A stretch of 64,000 nt of DNA from Verrucomicrobiales bacterium (GTDB taxonomy: Bacteria; Verrucomicrobiota; Verrucomicrobiia; Verrucomicrobiales; DEV007), in assembly GCA_030730365.1 (NCBI GenBank), contig JANQVJ010000005.1, positions 114,143 through 178,142 of the forward strand. The letters run 5' to 3'. How positions within the stretch are numbered: the stretch's first letter is position 1; each line of letters opens with the position of its first letter. The notes below the pieces were generated by a model. The model had not been told where the DNA came from. It saw only the letters and a program-made list of their open reading frames with translations, and did not search any database. The position numbers were made by a program, and so were the translations under genes. Below, piece after piece: positions 1 to 8,843 of this stretch.

Positions 1-40
1 CTGTGTTTTGGGTGGGTGGGGAAATCTCGCCGGGGCCTGC

Positions 41-538
41 TCAGGAGCGGGACTCGAAGAGATCGGGCTGGAGGAGGTGGTTCATCGGCGTGTGTTCGAG
101 CGACTCGATCACTTCGCTGAACTCGCCCACGTCCTGGAACTGCCGATAGACAGAGGCGTAGCGAACAAAAGCGACGGGGTCGATTTGCTGGAGATGGGCC
201 ATGACCTTCGGGCCGATGATGCGGCTCGGGATCTCCCTCAAGTTGTCGGCGGTGAGTTCGTTAACGATCTCCTCGACGGCGTTTTCGAGTTCATCGATCG
301 AGACTCTTCGTTTCTCGCAGGCCTTGATGAGGCCACCGAGGAGTTTCTCACGCTTGAAAGGCTCTCTCGTTCCGTCACGCTTCACGACGAGAACGTCGCG
401 CCTCTCCACCTGCTCGTAAGTGGTGAAGCGATGGGCGCAGTTCAGGCATTCACGCCTGCGCCGGATGGAAAAACCATCCTTCGAAAGGCGGGAATCGATG
501 ACCTTGTCTTCAAGGCTATTGCATTTGACGCAGCGCAT
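41..538 (-). CDS. nrdR: NrdR, transcriptional repressor of ribonucleotide reductase genes
   Basis: NrdR senses ATP/dATP and represses ribonucleotide reductase operons in the cytoplasm. The 165-residue product has the family length. It opens with the zinc ribbon (C3-x2-C6 and C31-x2-C34, with an Arg-rich stretch RRRREC between) and then an ATP-cone domain at roughly residues 49-139. The ATG start gives the canonical MRCVKC N-terminus. It is the last gene of the - strand run at the left edge; no reductase gene is in view. The 5' leader at 539-651 carries two similar palindromes that look like NrdR boxes, so autoregulation is likely. The family call is secure. Confidence 0.97.
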   Translation of the reverse strand: MRCVKCNSLEDKVIDSRLSKDGFSIRRRRECLNCAHRFTTYEQVERRDVLVVKRDGTREPFKREKLLGGLIKACEKRRVSIDELENAVEEIVNELTADNLREIPSRIIGPKVMAHLQQIDPVAFVRYASVYRQFQDVGEFSEVIESLEHTPMNHLLQPDLFESRS

Positions 539-590
539 GGCACGGAACGGAAGAAGAATCGCAGATCATGCGACTCTTTTATCAGAGTTG

Positions 591-636
591 CAACAAGATG
601 TTGTGGTGTCAAATCGAAAACGGCCACAAGATGTGG
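591..636 (-). promoter_or_regulatory. Candidate tandem NrdR-box pair upstream of nrdR
   Basis: Two 13-bp palindromes lie in the nrdR leader: CAACAAGATGTTG at 591-603 and CCACAAGATGTGG at 624-636. Each has 5-bp arms around AGA, and they share the core ACAAGATGT. Their centres are 33 bp apart, close to three helical turns. Known NrdR sites are paired AT-rich palindromes about three turns apart, so the arrangement fits. The match to the published consensus is partial, and the assignment is inference from position, symmetry and spacing. Confidence 0.6.
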
Positions 637-651
637 TGTTTTACGGATATT

Positions 652-1869
652 TCACGCCTCTGCCGGGTTCCTTCGGAAACTCCTCGCCGCGAGCATTGCC
701 GCCATCACGGTCAGGCCTGAACTAAAGAAGAAGGGTGCTCCGGGGACGATGGCGGGAGCCTTGGTGCTGATAAAATACCCGAAGACTCCCGTCGCGAGGG
801 GTGGTCCGATCGCCCCGGCGACACTCTGGAGACTGGTGAGGGAGCCCTGGATGCCGCCCTGCTCGTTGTCGCCGACCGTCCTCGAGATCATGCCCTGGAT
901 CGCGGGCACGGCGATGCCGGAGAGGGATCCGAAAATGATGATGCCGTAGACCATCCAGCCTTCGGGCGCGAGTCCGTAGCCGGTGAGGGCGATGGACATG
1001 ATGAGCAATCCGCCCACGGCGGCGCGGCGCTCGCCTATCATCGGGATAATCTTGCGGGTGAGGCCGCCTTGAACGATCGCGGCCATCAGGCCAACGAGGG
1101 CAAGCGAAAGCCCGGTTTGTCGCGTGCTCCATCCGTATCGATAGCCGGTGTAGAGCACCCAGATGCTGGGGTAGACCTGATGGGCGAGGCTGCTGATGAA
1201 GTAACTGGTGGAGAGTCCGAGGACGAGGCGATGTTTCCGCAGTTCGAGGAGAGCTCCGATCGGATTGGAGCGCCGAAGGCTGAATGGTCGCCGATTTTCC
1301 GCTTTGAGCGATTCGGGTAAAATGAGGAATCCGTAGAGCCAGTTGATCAGCGTTAGGATACCGGCGGCGATGAAGGGAATGCGCAGTCCGTATTCGCCGA
1401 GCCAGCCGCCCAGAGCGGGACCGAAGATGAATCCGAGCCCGAAGGCGGCACCGATAAGGCCGAAATTGGCGGCTCGTTTTTCGGGCGGGCTCACATCGGC
1501 AATGTAGGCGGCAGCGGCGGAGAAGTTAGCCCCGCTGATGCCCGAGAGGATGCGTCCGAGGAAGAACCAAGGTAGAGTCGGGGCCCACGCGAGGAGGAAA
1601 TAATCGATCCCCGATCCGAAGAGGGAAATCAGGATGACAGGCCGCCGTCCGAAGCGGTCCGAGAGATTCCCAATCACCGGTGCGAAGAGGAATTGCATCA
1701 GGGCGTAGAGCCCGACGAGCCAGCCGAAGAGGTAGGAGGCGCGATCGACCCCGCCTCCGGCGAGTTGCTCGACAAGTTTCGGGAGGACGGGGACAACGAG
1801 GCCGATCCCGAGCACGTCGAGGAAGAGGGTGATAAAGATGAAGACCAGCGCCGGTTTGCGGGGAGTCAT
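652..1869 (-). CDS. MFS exporter of the TetA/drug:H+ antiporter type
   Basis: This inner-membrane proton-driven exporter has 405 residues, the usual size for a 12-helix DHA1 transporter. TM1 holds the Asp of FLDVLGIG (D19), and motif [12 protein letters not shown], is at 67-77. Tetracycline exporters and general multidrug or sugar exporters share these motifs, so the substrate cannot be read from sequence. It lies upstream of nrdR on the same strand with a 113-bp gap that holds the candidate NrdR boxes, so it is probably a separate unit. Resistance function should not be assumed. Confidence 0.88.
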   Translation of the reverse strand: MTPRKPALVFIFITLFLDVLGIGLVVPVLPKLVEQLAGGGVDRASYLFGWLVGLYALMQFLFAPVIGNLSDRFGRRPVILISLFGSGIDYFLLAWAPTLPWFFLGRILSGISGANFSAAAAYIADVSPPEKRAANFGLIGAAFGLGFIFGPALGGWLGEYGLRIPFIAAGILTLINWLYGFLILPESLKAENRRPFSLRRSNPIGALLELRKHRLVLGLSTSYFISSLAHQVYPSIWVLYTGYRYGWSTRQTGLSLALVGLMAAIVQGGLTRKIIPMIGERRAAVGGLLIMSIALTGYGLAPEGWMVYGIIIFGSLSGIAVPAIQGMISRTVGDNEQGGIQGSLTSLQSVAGAIGPPLATGVFGYFISTKAPAIVPGAPFFFSSGLTVMAAMLAARSFRRNPAEA

Positions 1870-1933
1870 CGGGGAGACCGGGGTGTCGGGGGGCGTGGAG
1901 GTGATTTTCCGCGTCCCCGGGAACGCGACCGGT

Positions 1934-3304
1934 TCAGATCGATTCTTCGCTCAACGGATGGAGCCGGTTCGTAAGCGGGAAGTAGGCCCGCTTCATCGTC
2001 GCTCCGGCCTGCCAGACGCCATGTATCATCTCGAGTGATTTCATGGAGCGCTGTGCCGAGCTCTTCGGTTCGCGATCTTCTTCGATGGCGGCAAGCCAGT
2101 CCTGCACGATGAGTCGGTTCGAGGCGTCGGTGCCGGTGAGTTTATCGACTGGCTCATGGTAGGGTTCGTCTTTCACTGGCCAGCGCTGCCATCGCTCTTC
2201 CCGATCAGGAGAGGCAGGATCACTCTCCATCAGCAGGGAGAGTGTCGGCGGCATCCCCGCGAAAAGACGGGCCTTGCCTTTGCTGCCGATGAATTCTATT
2301 CCCCAGGGGCCGTGGAGAGGGTGGAGACGGCGATCGGTGACGTAGGAGACATGCACGCCCGAGTCCATCGCGAACTCGGCATGGATGACATCTCCGAGAA
2401 GGGGACCGAGGTCTTCTTTCTCCGAAAAGTGGGCATCCTCGGCGATGACGGATTCTCCCTCTCTCGTGATCTGCGCGGTGCAGTAGCTGGCTTCTCCGCC
2501 GAACCAGCGGACGAGGTCAAACAGGTGGGTGCCAAGCACGAGGAGGTCCTCACCCCCGGCGCGGTGGTCCATCATCCCGAAGACTTTCATCTCGATGAGG
2601 TCTCCGATGATTTCCTGCCGCCGCTCGTGGAAGAGCTCGACATGCGTATCGCAACGCATCTGATGGACGACGGTGACCTTGAGGTTTTTTTCCGCGGCCA
2701 GGGCCAGGAGCTCGTCGGCTTCTTTCAACGTGCGACAGAGTGGCCGCTCGCAGCAGACGTGGGCTCCGGCTTCGAGGGCGGCTTTGACCATGTCGTAGTG
2801 TTGATCAGTCCAGCGCGGGGCGACGGAGACGAGATCGGGCTTTTCCCGCTCGAGCATCTCGCGGTAGTCGGCGTAGGCGTGCTCGGCGCCGCTGCGGGCG
2901 TGAGATCCCTCAAGGCCTTCGGGATCACCGTCGGCGATGGCGACGAGGCGCACGCCGTCGAGGCGGCGGAAAATGAGATCGAGACTGTGGCCGAAGTTTC
3001 CCCGACCGGTGTGACCAATGACGGCGGCACGGAGTCCCTGGAAGACGGGGAGGGGAGTCTCTTCTGGCGTCGGCTCTGCCGCGGGCTCCGCCGCTTCAAG
3101 CTCTTCGGTGCCAATAACGAGATCAGAGAGCGAATCGAATCGGTCTGTGATACCGACTGCTTCCACTTCCTCTTCGGCGATCGTCCCTACTGACGGCTCT
3201 TTCGCCGATTTTGCGCGGGCCTTGCTGGTGCGGATCATTCCTGCTGCGGCCATGCCGGCACTTCCATAGATCGAGTGCTGTTTTTTCGTGTCGTCGTCAG
3301 CCAT
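1934..3304 (-). CDS. Gfo/Idh/MocA family oxidoreductase with a noncanonical ERP motif
   Basis: This is a cytoplasmic NAD(P)-dependent dehydrogenase of the Gfo/Idh/MocA fold, probably acting on a sugar or cyclitol. The nucleotide-binding stretch is VIGHTGRGNFG, and the C-terminal half has a THLFDLVRW motif. The family's EKP motif reads ERP (CCERPLCRTL), so the usual lysine is arginine. Before the Rossmann fold there is a ~90-residue polar, Glu/Ala-rich N-terminal extension. The ATG at 3304 (MADDDTKK) is preferred over a longer reading frame that would begin 111 bases upstream. Substrate unknown. Confidence 0.85.
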   Translation of the reverse strand: MADDDTKKQHSIYGSAGMAAAGMIRTSKARAKSAKEPSVGTIAEEEVEAVGITDRFDSLSDLVIGTEELEAAEPAAEPTPEETPLPVFQGLRAAVIGHTGRGNFGHSLDLIFRRLDGVRLVAIADGDPEGLEGSHARSGAEHAYADYREMLEREKPDLVSVAPRWTDQHYDMVKAALEAGAHVCCERPLCRTLKEADELLALAAEKNLKVTVVHQMRCDTHVELFHERRQEIIGDLIEMKVFGMMDHRAGGEDLLVLGTHLFDLVRWFGGEASYCTAQITREGESVIAEDAHFSEKEDLGPLLGDVIHAEFAMDSGVHVSYVTDRRLHPLHGPWGIEFIGSKGKARLFAGMPPTLSLLMESDPASPDREERWQRWPVKDEPYHEPVDKLTGTDASNRLIVQDWLAAIEEDREPKSSAQRSMKSLEMIHGVWQAGATMKRAYFPLTNRLHPLSEESI

Positions 3305-3459
3305 AGTGGCCGCGATGGTAAACCTGTCGGAACTTCGCGGCAATGCACAATTTGAGATACTCGAAGTGACGATCTTACGCATGAAGTTGACTGGAATCTC
3401 GCGCAATTCCGGCACTTTCGGACTTTTCAGCAGGGCTCCCTCAGGCTATTCATAAACTG

Positions 3460-4200
3460 ATGCACTGCCGACCTTCCAATCTCCTTATCGCCTCCGCCCT
3501 CGCCGGGGTCGTTTTCTTTTCGCAGTCGGCAGGCGCCGACGAGGGGCACTACACGACTAAGGAGCCCTCGCGCGACGGCATTGGCAAAGTTTACATGGGA
3601 CGTGAGATCTCGCAGACGGTCAGCTCGCACGCCATCACCTGGCTTGAGCGCCGTGATCGTGAGGGAGAGGAAAAGCCGTCCCTCGTCATTGAGAATCTCG
3701 ACCTCGAGCCAACCGACGTGGTCGCCGACATCGGTGCAGGCTCGGGATATTTCTCGTTTCTCCTCGCCCCCCTCGTTCCGCAGGGCAAAGTTATCGCGCA
3801 GGACATCCAGCAGGAGATGCTCGACTTCGTCGAAGGCAGTAAGAAGCTGAAAAAGATCGCCAATGTCGAACCGCTTCTCGGCACGATCGAGGACACCCGC
3901 CTGCCCGAGGGCGAGGTCGATCTCGTCATCATGGTCGATGCCTACCACGAATTTTCCCACCCGCGCGAAATGATGGAGTCCATCGTCAAAGGGCTCGCAC
4001 CCGGCGGACGCGTCGTCTTCATCGAATACCGCGGTGAAGACCCCGCCGTGCCGATCAAACCTCTCCACAAGATGACGGTAAAGCAAATCACCGCCGAGAT
4101 GGGATCGGTCGGGCTCGAGTTTGTCGAAGTCCGTGACTTTCTCCCGATCCAGCACTTCATCGTTTTCCGAAAATCCGTGAACAAGATCCCCGCCCCATGA
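3460..4200 (+). CDS. Secreted class I SAM-dependent methyltransferase
   Basis: The 246-residue protein starts with a probable signal peptide (hydrophobic residues 8-22, ending ...SAGADEGH). A Rossmann methyltransferase domain follows: motif I VADIGAGSG is at 88-96, an acidic QDI stretch is the likely SAM ribose contact, and a motif IV-like VDLVIMVDAYHE comes after. A methyltransferase with an export signal is odd, because SAM is cytoplasmic, but this arrangement recurs in PVC and other environmental genomes. Its stop overlaps the start of the beta-propeller gene by four bases (ATGA), so the two are translationally coupled. Substrate unknown. Confidence 0.82.
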   Translation: MHCRPSNLLIASALAGVVFFSQSAGADEGHYTTKEPSRDGIGKVYMGREISQTVSSHAITWLERRDREGEEKPSLVIENLDLEPTDVVADIGAGSGYFSFLLAPLVPQGKVIAQDIQQEMLDFVEGSKKLKKIANVEPLLGTIEDTRLPEGEVDLVIMVDAYHEFSHPREMMESIVKGLAPGGRVVFIEYRGEDPAVPIKPLHKMTVKQITAEMGSVGLEFVEVRDFLPIQHFIVFRKSVNKIPAP

Positions 4201-5432
4201 TCACCCGCTTAGCGCCACTTCTTTTTGTCTCATTGGTTCTTCCTCTCTCGGCCTGGGCGGATAACTGGACCCAATTCCGCGGTCCCGGCGCTCAAGGAGT
4301 TATCGAGAACCCGGCTCTTCCCTCGACCTGGGACGAGTCCGCGATCAAGTGGAAGGCCGCATTGAAGGGCTCGGGCCAGTCCTCGCCGGTGATCTGGGGG
4401 GACAAGCTTTTCCTCACCAGTGCCTCGGCCGACGGACGCGAGCGGTATGTGATCTGCCTCTCCGCCACGGATGGAAAGATTCTGTGGGAAGACACCATCA
4501 CCTGTGAAAAGCCCGAGGACATCCATGCGATGAACAGCTACGCCACGCCGTCCTGCGCCACCGACGGCAAGCATGTCGTGGCCTTCTTCGGTCCCGGAGG
4601 GCTGCATTCCTATGATCTTAATGGGAAAAAAGAATGGTCTATGCCTCTGGGTGATTTCACGGGGACCTGGGGCATCGCCGCCTCGCCCGTCATCGTGGAT
4701 GGAAAGGTGATCCAGAATTGTGATTCCGAAGGCCCCTCGCGTCTCGTCGCAGTCGATCTCGCTACCGGCAAAATCGCCTGGGAAACGCCCCGCGAAACAA
4801 AGCCCAAGGGCGGCTGGAGTACTCCCGCCCTCATCGAACACGAAGGCAAAAAGGAACTCGTCCTCAACGGTGAATTCGGCGTGCAGAGCTACGATCCGGC
4901 CACCGGTAGGGAACTCTGGTTCTGCGAAGCTCCCACCGGACGAGGCGAGCCCGTTCCGGTCTACGCCCATGGCAAGCTCTACGTCGTCTGCGGAAAACCC
5001 GGCGACGCCTACTGCGTTACCCCCGGCGGATCCGGCAACGTCACCGCGACGAATCGACTCTGGCTCGCGCCGCGGAAGGGAGGGCGCGACTTGCCCTCGC
5101 CCTCCGTGGTGGGGGATTTCCTCGTCATTTCCAGCATGAGCGGAATCGTGAGCAGCTACGATACAGCGACCGGGGCAGTCCATTACTCCGAGAGACTGGG
5201 CGAATCAATGGAGATCGCTGCCGCACCAATCGTGGCGAACGGTCTTATCTATTACCAGACCGTCAAAGGCGGGGACGTCGTCATCCTGCGCCCGGGAAAG
5301 AGTATTGATGTGGTCGCCGTGAACTCCCTGGGCGAGGGGGCAAAAGACGAGACCTTCCGGGCGGTGCCGGTAGCTCTGGGGAACCATCTTTTGCTGCGGG
5401 CAGGCTCCACGCTCTACTGCGTGGGCAAGTGA
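4197..5432 (+). CDS. Secreted PQQ-like beta-propeller repeat protein
   Basis: The 411-residue product has a signal peptide (residues 1-21, ...LSAWADNW) followed by WTQFRGPGAQGV, the typical opening of planctomycete and verrucomicrobial PQQ-like beta-propeller proteins. Repeated blade motifs such as ATDGKILWED, ATGKIAWETP and ATGRELWFCE fit a seven- or eight-bladed propeller. Obvious catalytic residues of quinoprotein alcohol dehydrogenases are not seen, so it may be a binding or scaffold protein in the periplasm. It is coupled to the methyltransferase by a 4-bp overlap. A paralogue of the same architecture lies at 49301-50530. Confidence 0.88.
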   Translation: MITRLAPLLFVSLVLPLSAWADNWTQFRGPGAQGVIENPALPSTWDESAIKWKAALKGSGQSSPVIWGDKLFLTSASADGRERYVICLSATDGKILWEDTITCEKPEDIHAMNSYATPSCATDGKHVVAFFGPGGLHSYDLNGKKEWSMPLGDFTGTWGIAASPVIVDGKVIQNCDSEGPSRLVAVDLATGKIAWETPRETKPKGGWSTPALIEHEGKKELVLNGEFGVQSYDPATGRELWFCEAPTGRGEPVPVYAHGKLYVVCGKPGDAYCVTPGGSGNVTATNRLWLAPRKGGRDLPSPSVVGDFLVISSMSGIVSSYDTATGAVHYSERLGESMEIAAAPIVANGLIYYQTVKGGDVVILRPGKSIDVVAVNSLGEGAKDETFRAVPVALGNHLLLRAGSTLYCVGK

Positions 5433-5560
5433 ACGTGGTCGGGGAAAGCGCGTCGCTCCGCATTGAAGGGATTTTCACCCCGTCAATGCGGGAAAACTCT
5501 GGACTTAGTGCCTCTCTCTGTTCTAGGCTCTCCGCCCCCGTGCGGGAGATACTTGTAATC

Positions 5561-6217
5561 ATGAAAACAATCCTTCTTACCATTTTTTCGTTTGCTGCTC
5601 TTACCCTCCCTGCGATGGCGCAGAAAGGCGGAGTAGCCATTCTCGACATTGACGAAGTCGCCCGCCAGCTCGGGGTTGAGGAAAAAGTCCGCGTTGAGCT
5701 GCTCAATATGCAGAACAATCTCAATGCCGACCTCCAGCGCACCCAGACGACAATGCAGAATCAGATGAGCGGTGTCGAAAAGGCTGCCGGGGAAACCCCC
5801 ACCGAAGAGCAGCAGAAACAGATCTTTGCGACGAATCAGCAGCTCAACGAGGAGTTCAACCGCATTAAGTCCCGGGCCCAACAGACGCTAGTAGAGGAGC
5901 GCGTCCGCATGATCAATGAGTTTCGCAGCCGTCTTGAACCCATCGCGCTCAAAGCTGCCGAGGCTCAGGGGCTCGAGGTTGTGCTCATGAAAGTTACTCC
6001 TCCGGTGTTTGCTTACGCGACAAGTGTTGACATCACCCAGGCCACCACCAAACTCGCTCTCGACGCCGGCATGCAGGTCACTGCGCCGGCCGAAACCGCT
6101 CCAGTCGCGGCACCCGCTAACGGCAACACTACAGTCCCTGCCCCTGCCGAGGGAGCGAAGAGCAAGGCAGGGGCCAAAGAAAAAGAAAAAGAAAAGGGCA
6201 AGGCCAAGGCTGAGTGA
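5561..6217 (+). CDS. OmpH/Skp-family periplasmic protein with Ala/Lys-rich tail
   Basis: Translation probably starts at the ATG at 5561, giving a 218-residue protein with a clean signal peptide (MKTILLTIFS... ending AMAQ); a longer frame from 5429 adds a non-protein-like leader. After GGVAILDIDEVARQLG comes a long Gln/Glu/Asn-rich coiled coil, the layout of OmpH/Skp chaperones that escort outer-membrane proteins. The C-terminus is low complexity: Ala/Pro, then a run of Lys-Glu-Lys repeats. A purine-rich GGGAG lies about 13 bases before the start. It is followed 36 bp later by an oxidoreductase on the same strand. The chaperone role is inferred. Confidence 0.75.
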   Translation: MKTILLTIFSFAALTLPAMAQKGGVAILDIDEVARQLGVEEKVRVELLNMQNNLNADLQRTQTTMQNQMSGVEKAAGETPTEEQQKQIFATNQQLNEEFNRIKSRAQQTLVEERVRMINEFRSRLEPIALKAAEAQGLEVVLMKVTPPVFAYATSVDITQATTKLALDAGMQVTAPAETAPVAAPANGNTTVPAPAEGAKSKAGAKEKEKEKGKAKAE

Positions 6218-6253
6218 CCGCAACAGGAAAGAGAGCCGCCTCCCATTATATTT

Positions 6254-7330
6254 ATGGCAACTAAAATTGGTATTATCGGCGCGGGCGGCATGGCCCGCTA
6301 TCACATCGACGGATTCAGAAAAGCCGGAGCCGAAGTCGTCGCCATGGCCGACGTCAGCGTCGAAGCGGCCACGGTCTCGGCGAAGGCAAATGCGATCGAG
6401 CACGTCTACGGCGACGTCGCCGAGCTCCTCGCGAGCGATATCGACGCGGTCTCCATCATCGTGCCGAACAAGTTTCACGGTCCTCTTGCGATTCAGGCGC
6501 TCGAGGCAGGGAAGCACGTTTTTTGCGAAAAGCCCCCGGCAATGAATGCCGCCGAGGTCCGTGACATGATCGTTGCCCGTGACAAAGCGGGGAAACATCT
6601 CATGTTCAACTTCAACAACCGCGCCCGGCCCGAGTCGCGCGAGATGAAGAAGCTGATCGAGAACGGCACGGTGGGGCGTATCAACTCCGCCCAAGCCAAG
6701 TGGATCCGCCGCGCCGGTATCCCCGGCTTCGGAGGCTGGTTCACGACCAAGGCACTCTCCGGAGGCGGCCCCGTCATTGACCTTCTCCACATGCTTGATC
6801 TCGCCATGTATTTCATGGGAAACCCCACGCCGACTTACGTCACCGGTCAGATCTTCGATGACCATATCACCAACAAGGACTTCAAAGGTCCCTGGGGTAT
6901 CCCTGACCGCGAGGGAGGTATTACCGATGTGGAATCCGCGGCCCATGGATTTGTTACTTTCGAGACGGGGCAGGTCCTCAGCTTCCAGATGTCCTGGGCC
7001 GAAATGATCAAGCGTGAGGAAGTCTCCGTTGTTTTCCAGGGCGTCAAAGCCGGTGGTAAGGTCGAGCGCCTCTTCGGCACCGACGGTCTCGATGAGACCG
7101 CTATCGACACCTGTGAACTCTACACCCAGGAGTCAGGCAAGCGCATCGACACAACCATCGAAGTCGAGGAGTGTCAGGACATGGGGCGCATTAATTCCGC
7201 TGCGAACTTCGTCGAGGCGATCGAGGGGCGTTCACTTCCCCTCAACAGCGCCGAGCAGGGGCTGCAACTCATGCAGATCATCGATGCGGTCTACCAGTCC
7301 GCTGCGACGGGCAAGCCGGTCGCGATCTGA
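6254..7330 (+). CDS. Gfo/Idh/MocA family oxidoreductase
   Basis: This 358-residue cytoplasmic NAD(P)-dependent dehydrogenase has the full family signature: IGIIGAGGMARYH at 5-17 for the dinucleotide, EKP at 92-94, and a substrate-domain motif GGPVIDLLHMLDLAMYFMG. It has no signal peptide, unlike many PVC members. Sugar, inositol or amino-sugar derivatives are typical substrates. It follows the OmpH-like gene closely and ends at a strong intrinsic terminator (7360-7384). Confidence 0.92.
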   Translation: MATKIGIIGAGGMARYHIDGFRKAGAEVVAMADVSVEAATVSAKANAIEHVYGDVAELLASDIDAVSIIVPNKFHGPLAIQALEAGKHVFCEKPPAMNAAEVRDMIVARDKAGKHLMFNFNNRARPESREMKKLIENGTVGRINSAQAKWIRRAGIPGFGGWFTTKALSGGGPVIDLLHMLDLAMYFMGNPTPTYVTGQIFDDHITNKDFKGPWGIPDREGGITDVESAAHGFVTFETGQVLSFQMSWAEMIKREEVSVVFQGVKAGGKVERLFGTDGLDETAIDTCELYTQESGKRIDTTIEVEECQDMGRINSAANFVEAIEGRSLPLNSAEQGLQLMQIIDAVYQSAATGKPVAI

Positions 7331-7359
7331 GTTCGGTTGCTGACTCAGGCTTGAAAAAG

Positions 7360-7384
7360 CGGGGGAGCAATCCTCCGTTTTTTT
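7360..7384 (+). terminator. Intrinsic terminator with a GCAA tetraloop
   Basis: The hairpin CGGGGGA-GCAA-TCCTCCG (7360-7377) has seven base pairs including one G-T pair and a GNRA-type tetraloop. It is followed by seven T residues, 29 bp after the oxidoreductase stop. A textbook rho-independent terminator for the + strand unit. Confidence 0.9.
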
Positions 7385-7409
7385 GTGTCTTTCAGTAGGA
7401 TCTTCCGGG

Positions 7410-7474
7410 TTCTTGATTCCGGGTAAATTCAAAACCCGGAATCAAGAAGCCGTGGTGCCCCCTCCGGCTTTTTT
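7410..7474. terminator. Perfect 15-bp inverted repeat plus a second hairpin between convergent genes
   Basis: Positions 7410-7424 and 7434-7448 form a perfect 15-bp inverted repeat (TTCTTGATTCCGGGT) around a 9-base loop. It is followed by AAGCCG/CGGCTT (7447-7452 and 7465-7470) with a T run to 7474. The cluster lies between the + strand oxidoreductase and the - strand nspC, which points to back-to-back termination. The 15-bp stem lacks its own T run and could instead be a transcript-end stabiliser. Confidence 0.6.
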
Positions 7475-7525
7475 AAGATTCGGACCACGAGGGTGGGATG
7501 GTCACGGATGGAAGAGGCTCACCCC

Positions 7526-8719
<1,194 letters not shown>

Positions 8720-8729
8720 TTGGGGAAGG

Positions 8730-8843
8730 GGTTCAGGCTTTCAGGGGTTGAGCTATTGAGGCGTTCAGGAAAAAATCGTTAGACCGCGGATTCCCCGTCT
8801 AAGCCTGAAAACCTGAACTCCTGAACCCCTCAATACCTCTCAA
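8730..8843. repeat. Inverted repeat built from phased 8-nt units, in the nspC leader
   Basis: Five consecutive octamers from 8730 follow the pattern NNTTCAGG/NNTTGAGG, and five from 8804 follow the reverse complement CCTGAANN/CCTCAANN. TTCAGG is at 8732, 8740 and 8764, and CCTGAA at 8804, 8812 and 8820, so all six copies lie on one 8-nt grid. The 34-base centre holds TTAGAC/GTCTAA arms. The perfect outer arm is GGGGTTCAGG (8728-8737) against CCTGAACCCC (8820-8829). The right end touches the stop codon of the synthase gene. Function unknown; a long RNA hairpin or a multi-site operator are both possible. Confidence 0.75.

Noticed and set aside
722-1132. Long Arg/Pro/His-rich frames antisense to genes throughout the window
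   Set aside because: High GC creates long shadow frames; their composition (Arg, Pro, Ser runs) and overlap with recognised genes show they are not coding.
652-1869. Tetracycline resistance gene
   Set aside because: TetA-like motifs are shared with many unrelated MFS exporters; there is no TetR neighbour or mobile context to support a resistance function.
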